From the IMG/VR virus record IMGVR_UViG_3300034520_000162, positions 1 to 20,073 of that record: a stretch of DNA of 20,073 nucleotides. The stretch is one strand, 5' to 3'. The notes below the pieces were generated by a model. That model saw nothing but the letters and a program-made list of their open reading frames with translations, ran no database searches and was not told where the DNA came from. The stretch is from a virus. Below are positions 1-6,375 of the stretch, piece by piece (position 1 is the first letter of the stretch; the number at the start of each line of letters is the position of its first letter). The position numbers and the translations under genes were made by a program.

Positions 1-131
1 TTACTTTAGATATTAATAGTTTTTTTGATAATGTAGAATACGACGTAGATTTTGCTGAAGTAAAAGGACAAGAAAATGCAAAAAGGGTACTTGAGATTGC
101 CGCTGCCGGAGGCCACAATGTGCTAAAATAG
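1..131 (+). pseudogene. comM: Truncated ComM/YifB (Mg-chelatase-like AAA+ ATPase), 5' side cut by the window edge, 3' side lost
   Basis: The frame starting at base 3 is open from the left edge to the TAG at 129-131. Its last residues include [13 protein letters not shown] and [11 protein letters not shown]. In ComM/YifB proteins this segment immediately precedes the Walker A loop, which usually continues as a GPPGSGKT-like sequence. Here the frame instead ends Leu-Lys-stop, so the ATPase domain is missing. What I see is the truncation. That it marks a prophage insertion in comM is inferred from the phage genes that follow. The junction should lie near bases 118-126. The 3' half of comM would be expected at the other end of the element, outside the window. 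ComM is linked to natural transformation and branch migration, so the insertion would disable that function unless the element excises. Confidence 0.75.
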
Positions 132-167
132 TATTACAAGGTCATAATTATAAAGGTGGTGAAAACA

Positions 168-341
168 ATGGACTCCAATAAAGCCAAAGTGATGCAGTGG
201 ATACAACAATACTTCAACACAGAAAATTTTGAAATAATTGATTTTCCATTATTTCCAGGCGGAACAATTCTAAAAGACAAGCAAGGTGCACAGTTGCTTG
301 TGTACTGGGATTTCTTAAGAGGGGAAATAAAGTATGAGTAA
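168..341 (+). CDS. Small hypothetical protein (57 aa)
   Basis: First gene inside the element, only 36 bases after the end of the comM remnant. I chose the ATG at 168 because AAAGGTGGTG at 153-162 sits at proper Shine-Dalgarno distance. An upstream in-frame GTG at 156 lies within that site. The protein is short and soluble, without membrane segment or recognisable motif. It is followed after 17 bases by the next gene, which has its own AAGGAGGT site, so the two are probably co-transcribed. I do not recognise a family. Confidence 0.6.
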   Translation: MDSNKAKVMQWIQQYFNTENFEIIDFPLFPGGTILKDKQGAQLLVYWDFLRGEIKYE

Positions 342-358
342 AACAAGGAGGTAATTTT

Positions 359-757
359 ATGAATGCATTAGTGAATAGGGTAGAATTCCAGAGTAATTTT
401 ATGGAAAAATGGTATAACCTGTTATGCAACACACCAGAAAGAGAAAAAGAATTTTTAGAAAAATTCTACAAAGATGATAAATGGCTTTTAGGACAATTAG
501 GTGATTATAGAAAGTACCAGATGCAACAAGGTAGAGGTAGAGATATAACAGCGGAAGATTTGATGTTTGCCACGAATAAAGAAGAGTTGATAAATCTTTT
601 ACAGGAGATATTTCTTTATCCAGTAGAAGAATATGAATTAGGGTATATAGCAAAGTATATCAAAACTTATGACTATCTTCTTAAATTGCATAGAGAATAT
701 CCAAATTATCCGATGATAAAATTGGTTTTAATGGAAAAACAAGGATTGATAAAGTAA
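359..757 (+). CDS. Hypothetical protein (132 aa)
   Basis: The ATG at 359 is preceded by AAGGAGGT at 345-352, an excellent Shine-Dalgarno. The product is mixed charged and aromatic, probably mostly helical, with no signal peptide, membrane segment or cysteine cluster. I do not recognise a family. It lies between two other early genes of the element (gap of 23 bases to the next start), which suggests an early-expressed accessory or takeover protein, but that is position-based inference only. Confidence 0.65.
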   Translation: MNALVNRVEFQSNFMEKWYNLLCNTPEREKEFLEKFYKDDKWLLGQLGDYRKYQMQQGRGRDITAEDLMFATNKEELINLLQEIFLYPVEEYELGYIAKYIKTYDYLLKLHREYPNYPMIKLVLMEKQGLIK

Positions 758-780
758 AAAGAATAAGGGGGTAAACACCA

Positions 781-1281
781 ATGAGTAAAAAGAATAACCA
801 AAAAAACTTTGATAATAAAAAATACGAAAAAATAATTAATAAAGGATATACTAATATATCTAATTCATTTATTTTTAGGAACGATATAAGCGATGGTGCT
901 AAAAACCTGTATTTAATTATGCAAGCATTAGCGATTAAAAGCAATGAAATAGAGCATTCACAAAAAACCTTAGCGAATATTATGGGTAAAAGTGTAAGAA
1001 CAATACAGCGCTATTTAAAAGAACTTAAAGAAGCAGGATTGTTGGAAATTTTTTTTAGATTAGGTAGGACTAACATTTATAAAATACTGGTAAAAATTAC
1101 TAATAAAGTAAAAGAAGTTGTAAATCAAGTCAAAGAAAATATTCAAAAGAGAAATAGCCAATACCACAACGACACATTCAAGGATAAAGCGTATCAAGCG
1201 TGGTTCGGCTATTCTCAAAGAAAATATGATATTGATGATTTAGAGCAAAAACTCTTAAAATCATCATATCTGAAGTATTGA
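781..1281 (+). CDS. Winged helix-turn-helix protein, HTH_36-like, possible replication initiator or regulator (166 aa)
   Basis: Residues about 26-100 form a typical HTH_36/replication-type winged helix: a region ending in LYLIMQALA, then a SQKTLANIMGKSVRTIQRYL recognition-helix pattern, then the wing with ELKEAGLLE. Such domains occur in phage and plasmid replication initiators and in DnaD-like proteins. The C-terminus ends with YDIDDLEQKLL, a short acidic-hydrophobic motif I have seen at the C-termini of related proteins. Start ATG 781 has AAGGGGG at 765-771. The gene is followed by an intrinsic terminator and a 650-base noncoding region. The winged-helix gene at 6376 is likewise followed by a noncoding region with the same repeat elements. 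Confidence 0.7.
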   Translation: MSKKNNQKNFDNKKYEKIINKGYTNISNSFIFRNDISDGAKNLYLIMQALAIKSNEIEHSQKTLANIMGKSVRTIQRYLKELKEAGLLEIFFRLGRTNIYKILVKITNKVKEVVNQVKENIQKRNSQYHNDTFKDKAYQAWFGYSQRKYDIDDLEQKLLKSSYLKY

Positions 1282-1357
1282 TGTAGTATCATCAAAATAC
1301 TTCTAAAAAACTCACATTCGCATATATATTTTAACCTATTCTCAAAAAAAATACAAT

Positions 1358-1392
1358 AGCATAGGTTTGTTTACTATGCTCTTTTTTTATTT
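1358..1392 (+). terminator. Rho-independent terminator
   Basis: AGCATAG (1358-1364) pairs perfectly with CTATGCT (1374-1380) across a 9-base loop, followed by a run of seven T from 1382. It ends the unit containing the genes at 168-1281 and starts the noncoding stretch. Confidence 0.75.
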
Positions 1393-1623
1393 ACATAATT
1401 ATCAGAATATTAAAACGATATTAATTGAAGTAAATATATTCTATTTATCCTTGTTAATGCCAGTTAAATATTAACAATATTAGATAAAATAGTATTACCA
1501 TTTTTTAGGTACGACAAATTCAATGTAGGAGATATGACAGAAATTTGATGAGGGGGGTACGACACGCATTGCCGACAAATAAACACAAAAAATAAATAAA
1601 TACAAAGAAAAAAAATAATATGC

Positions 1624-1635
1624 ATGCTAACGCAT
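1624..1635 (+). repeat. GC-TAWC-GC hairpin, copy A
   Basis: ATGC-TAAC-GCAT hairpin followed by an A-rich spacer and GGGAAA at 1645. It belongs to a family of five hairpins with the same tetraloop and C-G closing pair but different outer stem sequence. The other four are at 7791, 7959, 8107 and 8225. Confidence 0.6.
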
Positions 1636-1740
1636 ACCAAAACAGGGAAAAAGATGAAATAAAAAATAAATCGTGCGGAAAAATACTGTAAAATGAGGGC
1701 AATTGTCATTTCTACACTTATGAGGGGGTAATTTTTTGAT

Positions 1741-1792
1741 GGGAAATAGTATAAATATTACATAATCAATGGTAGTGTTTATAGTATTTCCC
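1741..1792 (+). other. Long inverted repeat (RNA stem-loop)
   Basis: Bases 1741-1755 pair with 1778-1792 over 15 positions with one mismatch, loop of 22 bases. The right arm is the first part of the sequence element shared with 8316-8339. No T-run follows, so it is not a standard terminator. A regulatory leader structure is more likely. Confidence 0.6.
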
Positions 1793-1808
1793 ATAAGGTA
1801 TTCCTTCT
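1785..1808 (+). repeat. 24-base element shared with 8316-8339 (copy 1)
   Basis: Begins TATTTCCCATAAGG and continues to a CCTTCT end. It matches 8316-8339 at 22 of 24 positions. Both copies lie 125-165 bases before the next gene, downstream of a winged-helix gene and of TAWC hairpins. Confidence 0.65.
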
Positions 1809-1931
1809 CACCAAATTTTAACAACTACATGATTTCCCATATTTATATTTTTTTACTTATTTTTTCAAATTATTGAAAAGGCAATTATTTTTTTAACATA
1901 AATTTCAAAAAATTAAAAGGAGGTAATTTCT

Positions 1932-2120
1932 ATGGAATTGACAAGAAGAGAAGAATATGTAATTAAAAGGAAAAGAAAGGGGATTAGATTGAGACAGATT
2001 GCCAACTATATTGGATGCAGCGAGGCGTTACTTTGCAAATATGAAAAGGGACACCTTGACCTAAAAGAACACATGAGGAAAATGTATGAGTACTTTATAG
2101 ACACTTATAAGGGGGTGTAA
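1932..2120 (+). CDS. Small helix-turn-helix DNA-binding protein, XRE/Cro-like (62 aa)
   Basis: The segment around residues 18-45 (GIRLRQIANYIGCSEALLCKYE) fits the helix-turn-helix of the XRE/Cro family, with the Q-IA-x3-G-S-x5-YE pattern. At 62 residues the protein is essentially the DNA-binding domain alone, as in Cro or excisionase-like proteins. Start ATG 1932 has AAAAGGAGGT at 1916-1925. It is followed immediately (ATG 2123, with AAGGGGGT overlapping this gene's end) by the Lys-rich small gene, so both are probably in one operon. A Cro-type repressor or a transcription factor for the noncoding region upstream are both possible. Confidence 0.7.
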   Translation: MELTRREEYVIKRKRKGIRLRQIANYIGCSEALLCKYEKGHLDLKEHMRKMYEYFIDTYKGV

Positions 2121-2122
2121 AT

Positions 2123-2266
2123 ATGAGTAAAAACAAAAAGAAAAAACAAACATTAGACGACAAAATAAAAAAGTGGAAAAAGCAAGCGCAAGAAAAAGAA
2201 AAGGAATTGACTAAACAAGGCAGGAGCAAGCAGAAGGGAGGGAAGGCAAAGATGAAGGGCAAATAA
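2123..2266 (+). CDS. Lys-rich small protein (47 aa), possibly frameshifted
   Basis: ATG 2123 follows AAGGGGGTG at 2109-2117. The 47-residue product is mostly Lys, Gln and Glu (segment LDDKIKKWKKQAQEKEKEL predicted as a helix or coiled coil) and ends in a basic tail. The -1 frame is open from 2215 to the TAG at 2326-2328 and reads EGQINIFADLHEG, which looks more like a real protein end than the basic tail does. A one-base indel or frameshift around 2215-2260 is therefore plausible. The function is unknown. Confidence 0.45.
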   Translation: MSKNKKKKQTLDDKIKKWKKQAQEKEKELTKQGRSKQKGGKAKMKGK

Positions 2267-2284
2267 ACATCTTTGCCGACCTCC

Positions 2285-3076
2285 ATGAGGGAAGATATAA
2301 AGAAATTATTTCCAGAATGGACAAATAGCAATGAGTATTACGATTTATGCTTAAGCGATGATATTGATTCTTTATTGAGTTGTATTGTTTTGGAAAAGAT
2401 AAAAGGTTACAAAATCAATTATTTTTATGACTTCACAAAAATTTACAGCACTAACCAAGCAATAAATAAAGTAATAGCGGTAGATGTTGATTTACAAAAA
2501 GGCAAGTGCTGGGGCAATCATGTAATAATAGGTGAAAACAAAGAAAGCGCAAACTTGAATAGAATCTTGAATATATCCAATGAAAACTACACAAACAAAT
2601 ACGCAGGCAGTACATTATTAACGATATTATCTTACTACGACATAGATATATCCCACCTATCAAAAGAAGCAAAAATGATTCTATTATGTGTTGACAGTGC
2701 ATATTTGGGATTCTATCACGATTCTTTTAAAGAAGTGCATAAAAAATATATATACGACATTCTTCAATTCCCAGAACTAGTTGAAATAGAAGAAAGACAT
2801 AAAAAGGAAGAGTTTGAGGAACTACAAAGAAAATATCGCTTAAAAGAAAAAATCAAGATAAATAAAGAAGGCATGTTGTACACCAAAATTGACCTAGATG
2901 GTTTGGGGGTGATACTCAACATGCCTTTAAAACTGCCAGATATTCAATTTTCCTTGAGAAAGTCATTTCAAACCGACTTAACCACCAAAGAATATTATAC
3001 CACAATTAGAAATTTTGTTAATATCTTTTCTTTAGCGATGATTAAAAAAGATTCAATAAAATTTTCCTTTTATTAA
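2285..3076 (+). CDS. Possible DHH-like phosphoesterase (263 aa)
   Basis: I prefer the ATG at 2285; a TTG at 2273 in the same frame is an alternative. Neither has a good ribosome site, which suggests translational coupling to the preceding frame, which it overlaps if the -1 frame there is used. Near the N-terminus, LCLSDDIDSLLS resembles the Asp-rich first motif of DHH-type phosphoesterases. KVIAVDVD and WGNHV further on could be the later metal-binding motifs. This is similarity by eye only; the match is loose and the rest of the protein (a charged helical region EERHKKEEFEELQRKYRLKE, then a beta-rich end) is not recognised. It is the last gene before the polymerase promoter. Confidence 0.5.
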   Translation: MREDIKKLFPEWTNSNEYYDLCLSDDIDSLLSCIVLEKIKGYKINYFYDFTKIYSTNQAINKVIAVDVDLQKGKCWGNHVIIGENKESANLNRILNISNENYTNKYAGSTLLTILSYYDIDISHLSKEAKMILLCVDSAYLGFYHDSFKEVHKKYIYDILQFPELVEIEERHKKEEFEELQRKYRLKEKIKINKEGMLYTKIDLDGLGVILNMPLKLPDIQFSLRKSFQTDLTTKEYYTTIRNFVNIFSLAMIKKDSIKFSFY

Positions 3077-3104
3077 GAAAAAATGAAAGACATATACATA
3101 AAAA

Positions 3105-3150
3105 TTGCAAAAATAAAAGAAAATTACTCATTTTTACCTTGATTTTGCAA
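3105..3150 (-). terminator. Possible terminator on the minus strand
   Basis: TTGCAAAA (3105-3112) pairs with TTTTGCAA (3143-3150). On the minus strand the hairpin is followed by TTTTTAT. The loop is long (30 bases), so this is a weak terminator candidate. It would end the transcript from the minus-strand promoter at 3301-3273, giving an RNA of about 170 bases. Confidence 0.35.
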
Positions 3151-3192
3151 GATTTAAAAATAAAAAATTCATAAAAATTTTATAAAAAACTA

Positions 3193-3221
3193 TTGACAAA
3201 GAAAAAAGTATGTGGTATAAT
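3193..3221 (+). promoter_or_regulatory. Sigma-A promoter for the RNA polymerase gene
   Basis: TTGACA (3193-3198), a 17-base spacer and TATAAT (3216-3221), with an extended -10 TG at 3213-3214. This is a full consensus promoter. Transcription would start near 3228 and leave a leader of about 175 bases before the ATG at 3405. Confidence 0.9.
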
Positions 3222-3272
3222 AAAAAGTTGATGTAAGCATGAAAACAATTTACAAACATACCTCCACTATAA

Positions 3273-3301
3273 AGTATAATATTATTATTTTGATTTGTCA
3301 A
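3273..3301 (-). promoter_or_regulatory. Convergent minus-strand promoter
   Basis: Read on the minus strand: TTGACA (3301-3296), a 17-base spacer and TATACT (3278-3273). Transcription would start near 3266 and run left, head-on to the promoter at 3193 whose start is near 3228. No credible minus-strand gene lies downstream, so a short antisense RNA is the likely product. Confidence 0.6.
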
Positions 3302-3333
3302 TACCTTTTTTTAAAAAAACTTTTTTTCAAGAA

Positions 3334-3372
3334 TTTGAGAAGGGTATCGCATTTTGCGACGTCCTTCTCAAA
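3334..3372 (+). promoter_or_regulatory. Strong stem-loop in the polymerase mRNA leader
   Basis: TTTGAGAAGG (3334-3343) pairs with CCTTCTCAAA (3363-3372). Inside it TCGCA (3347-3351) pairs with TGCGA (3355-3359), separated by a small internal loop with possible G-U pairs. It lies 32 bases before the start codon and lacks a T-run. Stabilising, protein-binding or attenuation roles are possible. Confidence 0.6.
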
Positions 3373-3404
3373 ACCACTAACACTACCACAAGGGGGAATA
3401 CTTG

Positions 3405-6176
3405 ATGAGGAAAAGAGAGTTTTACACAATTTACCAAATTGACTTAAACAAATTAGACAAGCAGCCGAGCGAACAAGACAAAATAAGAATCGGCGAAAAC
3501 TTAGTATTGAAGTTAATCAACGCACTAAAAGGAAGGCAATACATAGAAGGTACAGAAAATTTTGTCCCAGAACTTATTTATGTAAATATTTCCAATAATA
3601 TGAAAAACATAGAAGAAAAGATGAGAGAAATAGATACAAATGGCTTTATAATAAATGGAACGACATATAAAAGATTAGGTAAATCGGCAGCAATGGCAAG
3701 GACAGGAAGGATTGCTTTTGTAGATGAGGAATTGAAAGAGCAGTTAGAAGAACTTATGATGCTTGGGAAAAAGGTAGATGAAGCAGTAATAAGCAAGTAT
3801 GAGGCGTACAGGGGATTGAGTTTTAGTACCTGTCTTTTTAGCGATGCAGTGCCGAGAAAAGTAGCAATAGTAAAAGAGTATGAGACAACAATAAATGAAT
3901 ATATCAAGACCTTAAGAAATGGAAAAGTGGTAGAAGGATATTTCGATGTCCCAGTTACCCTATGGGACGGCATGGGAGTGCATAGTCCCGAATGGGGTAG
4001 GAAAGTGGCAAAATCACTTGGAATACCTTATGTGCCTGTTGGGTATCAAATACGCTTATTCCCCTCAATAAAAGGAATGTCCTATGAATTTGATTTTAAG
4101 CAATTTTATAAAGAAAAAGGCATTACAACGATAAAAGATGTCTATGGCAAAGAATGGAATATAGAAGAACTTGATGCAATTTGGAATACCTCTATGTTTA
4201 AATTTTGGAAATATTTTAAGCCAGGTGGATGGGATGAATTCATAGAGTTGAGAGAGAAATATTACGCACCACTGCAAATAAATAAAATAGGTATAGCCAG
4301 ATGGGTAATACCAACTGAAAAAGCCGACAAATACAGCAAAACATCGTATCAATATCTACAAAATCTTAAATTAAAAGGCAGTGAATTAATAGATTTAGCG
4401 CACTACACAAAAGAATTGATTGAAAAAGTATATGAAGGCGATTATAGATATACAATGGCATTTTTGGGGTTATTAGCCAACAATTTTGACGATGAAGAAG
4501 AAAATGAAGATAAAATGATGGCGAATAAACTTTATACTGCTTTTGCCATGAATCCCAAAAAAATCTATTGTGATCCTCACTTCAAAAGATTTCTCAAAAA
4601 CCAACTACAAAAAACCATAACCGAAATGAAACTTGGTAAACTTTATATAGAAGGGCGTAACTCATTCATCGCACAAGACCCTATCGCCTACCTTGAAGCA
4701 GCAGTAGGATTGCCAATCAAGGGATGCCTTAATAAAGGTGAATTCTACAGCGCAGGACTTGAGGGTTATAGAGCAACCTTTAGAAGTCCACTCATACACT
4801 CCAGCGAAATTGGAAAAGATTTGTTTGTGAATAATGAATTAACTGAAAAATGGTTAAAAAGATATGATAATGTATTAGTTTTAAATTGTTTTGACCTGTC
4901 GGCCCAAAAGCATGGAGGTGCCGATTTTGACGGCGATACATTTTTTCATACAGCAAATGAAAGAATTGTAAATGGAATTATTAAAAATAATCCACCAGTA
5001 ATTGACATAGACGATAAAACTAAAACAGTAAAAAAAGAAAAAATAACTAAAGAAGCAATAATTGAGTATGATTTACGCACTCTTGATAATAGAATTGGCT
5101 ATATAACTAATTTAGCAACGCTTTTCACAAATTTAGGCAGTGCAAAAGGCAATGTAAACCTATATGATGAGCAACTAACAAAATTAAGGATATGGCAGGG
5201 AATGGAAATAGATAGTGCTAAAACAGGAGTGCACCCAAGCATAGATGATGACGTAAAGAAATACGAAAAATATAAACCTTATTTTTTGTGGCGCTATAAA
5301 TATAACGAAAAAGGTAAGTTGGCCACATGGGCAGACAAAGCAAGTATGAATATCCTTTGCAGACACATTGAAAAATGGGAAAAAGAAAAATTTGTGTGGA
5401 AAAAATGGGATGAAACAGATGTAATTGAAGCAGCGGAATTTCTAGTGAATAAAGAAGTGATAGAGCAGTACAGAGAAGAAGCAGAAGAACTTGTAAAAGT
5501 GATGAGAGAATACTATAAGCAGTACAATGCAGAATTAGCGGAGTTGTGGTTGGACAATAAATTTGAGGACCAAAAAAAGATGAAGCAGTTTTACAATAAA
5601 TGGTACCTAAAAGTGAATGCACTCCATGAAAATAAAGAACTATTAAGCAGCATTGCGGTGCATGTTTGCTATAAAGAAAATCGAAAAAGCGAACATAGTT
5701 TTAATTTTCCTTGGATAGTCGCATGGGAAGGAATTCTCACAACACTTGAAGCAAAACAAGAAGAAGAAAAGGTGTTATTGAGGAAATTAAAAGAAACTGC
5801 TGAAGCAATAGATACGATAGAATTTCTTGGAAGGAAATACATCGAAGAGATAAAAAAGAAACACATAAGCGCAGATAGAACAATAGTAAAAACAAAAGAG
5901 AAAATAAGCGTAGAAGTGCCAGTTGTTGATATAGTGGGTGAGGAATTTGAGGAAAAAATAAAAGAGAATAACATAGTTATCCTCAAGCCAAAATTTTATA
6001 GAGATAAAGAATATGTTAGTTTATTCCAGAATGAACAATACATAGGTGCAATAGCACACAAAAACGATACTATAGATATTTTAACATCTCTTAAGGACTA
6101 TTACAATAGTCAATTTAAAGTACAACTCAAGAAAATCAACAAAAAGAGCGCAATAGTTGAGTTACATATTGCATAG
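3405..6176 (+). CDS. Single-chain two-barrel RNA polymerase, YonO/QDE-1-like (923 aa)
   Basis: The protein carries the hallmarks of the double-psi beta-barrel RNA polymerases that comprise cellular beta/beta-prime subunits, eukaryotic RNA-dependent polymerases and phage YonO. Around residues 187-225 it reads WDGMGVHSPEWGRKVAKSLG, then YQIRLFPSIKGM, matching the DG-G-S and QIR-x-KG motifs of the RdRP first barrel. Residues 455-470 (FRSPLIHSSEI) parallel the RdRP P-x-x-H-x-x-(D/E)-I/V motif. Residues 504-511 are GGADFDGD, the catalytic D-x-D-G-D signature that binds magnesium (Asp 507, 509, 511). The length matches the roughly 900 residues of the SP-beta YonO polymerase. The ATG at 3405 has AGGGGG at 3391-3396; an in-frame TTG at 3402 is less likely. 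The likely role is transcription of phage genes from DNA, as shown for YonO; RNA-templated activity cannot be excluded from sequence. The gene is monocistronic, with its own promoter. Confidence 0.88.
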   Translation: MRKREFYTIYQIDLNKLDKQPSEQDKIRIGENLVLKLINALKGRQYIEGTENFVPELIYVNISNNMKNIEEKMREIDTNGFIINGTTYKRLGKSAAMARTGRIAFVDEELKEQLEELMMLGKKVDEAVISKYEAYRGLSFSTCLFSDAVPRKVAIVKEYETTINEYIKTLRNGKVVEGYFDVPVTLWDGMGVHSPEWGRKVAKSLGIPYVPVGYQIRLFPSIKGMSYEFDFKQFYKEKGITTIKDVYGKEWNIEELDAIWNTSMFKFWKYFKPGGWDEFIELREKYYAPLQINKIGIARWVIPTEKADKYSKTSYQYLQNLKLKGSELIDLAHYTKELIEKVYEGDYRYTMAFLGLLANNFDDEEENEDKMMANKLYTAFAMNPKKIYCDPHFKRFLKNQLQKTITEMKLGKLYIEGRNSFIAQDPIAYLEAAVGLPIKGCLNKGEFYSAGLEGYRATFRSPLIHSSEIGKDLFVNNELTEKWLKRYDNVLVLNCFDLSAQKHGGADFDGDTFFHTANERIVNGIIKNNPPVIDIDDKTKTVKKEKITKEAIIEYDLRTLDNRIGYITNLATLFTNLGSAKGNVNLYDEQLTKLRIWQGMEIDSAKTGVHPSIDDDVKKYEKYKPYFLWRYKYNEKGKLATWADKASMNILCRHIEKWEKEKFVWKKWDETDVIEAAEFLVNKEVIEQYREEAEELVKVMREYYKQYNAELAELWLDNKFEDQKKMKQFYNKWYLKVNALHENKELLSSIAVHVCYKENRKSEHSFNFPWIVAWEGILTTLEAKQEEEKVLLRKLKETAEAIDTIEFLGRKYIEEIKKKHISADRTIVKTKEKISVEVPVVDIVGEEFEEKIKENNIVILKPKFYRDKEYVSLFQNEQYIGAIAHKNDTIDILTSLKDYYNSQFKVQLKKINKKSAIVELHIA

Positions 6177-6375
6177 AGGCGCCTAAAATTGACTTATAAG
6201 CCGAGTTAATTAAGGGGGTGATAGTTTTATACCTTTAAGCAAAATAAAAACGATTGTAGGGCTTGCTACAGAAAAACAAAGCACTAATCAAAAGTAGTTA
6301 GTGCTGATTAACATTGAGAGATGATGCGGTATCTTAGCGCATCATACAAAAAACAAAAACAGGGAGGTACTATGC
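6177..6375 (+). promoter_or_regulatory. Structured leader between polymerase and winged-helix gene
   Basis: Two perfect 8-bp hairpins: 6280-6305 (AGCACTAA with TTAGTGCT) and 6321-6345 (ATGATGCG with CGCATCAT). Neither has a T-run. At 6215-6225 there is a strong ribosome site AAGGGGGTGAT followed at the right distance by ATA CCT TTA AGC, an open frame to the TAG at 6296-6298. This could be a 22-codon leader peptide starting at a rare ATA or a start codon lost by mutation. The next gene has its own GGGAGG site at 6362-6367. Confidence 0.45.

Larger units (their letters stand above)
1393..1931. other. Noncoding region with hairpins and repeats, no supported gene
   Basis: No frame here has a convincing start plus ribosome site. 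The stretch holds a GC-TAAC-GC hairpin (1624-1635), a long near-perfect inverted repeat (1741-1792), and a 24-base sequence shared with 8316-8339. GGTACGACA occurs twice (1508, 1556 approx.). A mini-frame ATG 1739 to TAA 1765 (eight codons) follows a GAGGGGGT ribosome-site-like sequence and overlaps the left arm of the inverted repeat, so it could be a leader peptide. The region probably acts as a structured RNA leader for the small HTH gene at 1932 or as an independent RNA; this is inference. Confidence 0.5.
3095..3266 (-). ncRNA. Putative short antisense RNA at the polymerase promoter
   Basis: Bounded by the minus-strand promoter at 3301-3273 and the weak terminator hairpin at 3150-3105. 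It would overlap the first 40 or so bases of the polymerase leader and the promoter itself. No protein is encoded. The ends are estimated. Confidence 0.35.

Noticed and set aside
125-1499. Repeat AAAATAGTATTAC at 125-137 and 1487-1499 as an attachment-site duplication
   Set aside because: Only 13 A/T-rich bases and the second copy lies inside the element in noncoding DNA. Chance is likely; the true partner site should be at the other end of the prophage.
1932-1945. TTGACA at 1937 and other in-gene TTGACA sequences (4989, 6859, 13343, 19315) as promoters
   Set aside because: They lie inside coding regions and lack a -10 box at 16-18 bases.
3239-3442. Open frame of 67 codons across the polymerase leader
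   Set aside because: It has no ribosome site, lies over the leader stem-loop and overlaps the well-supported polymerase start; the composition is that of translated A/T-rich noncoding DNA.
3578-5986. Long minus-strand open frames (up to 134 codons) opposite the polymerase gene
   Set aside because: They are Phe/Ser/Leu-rich mirror frames of a strongly coding + strand, without ribosome sites or known motifs.
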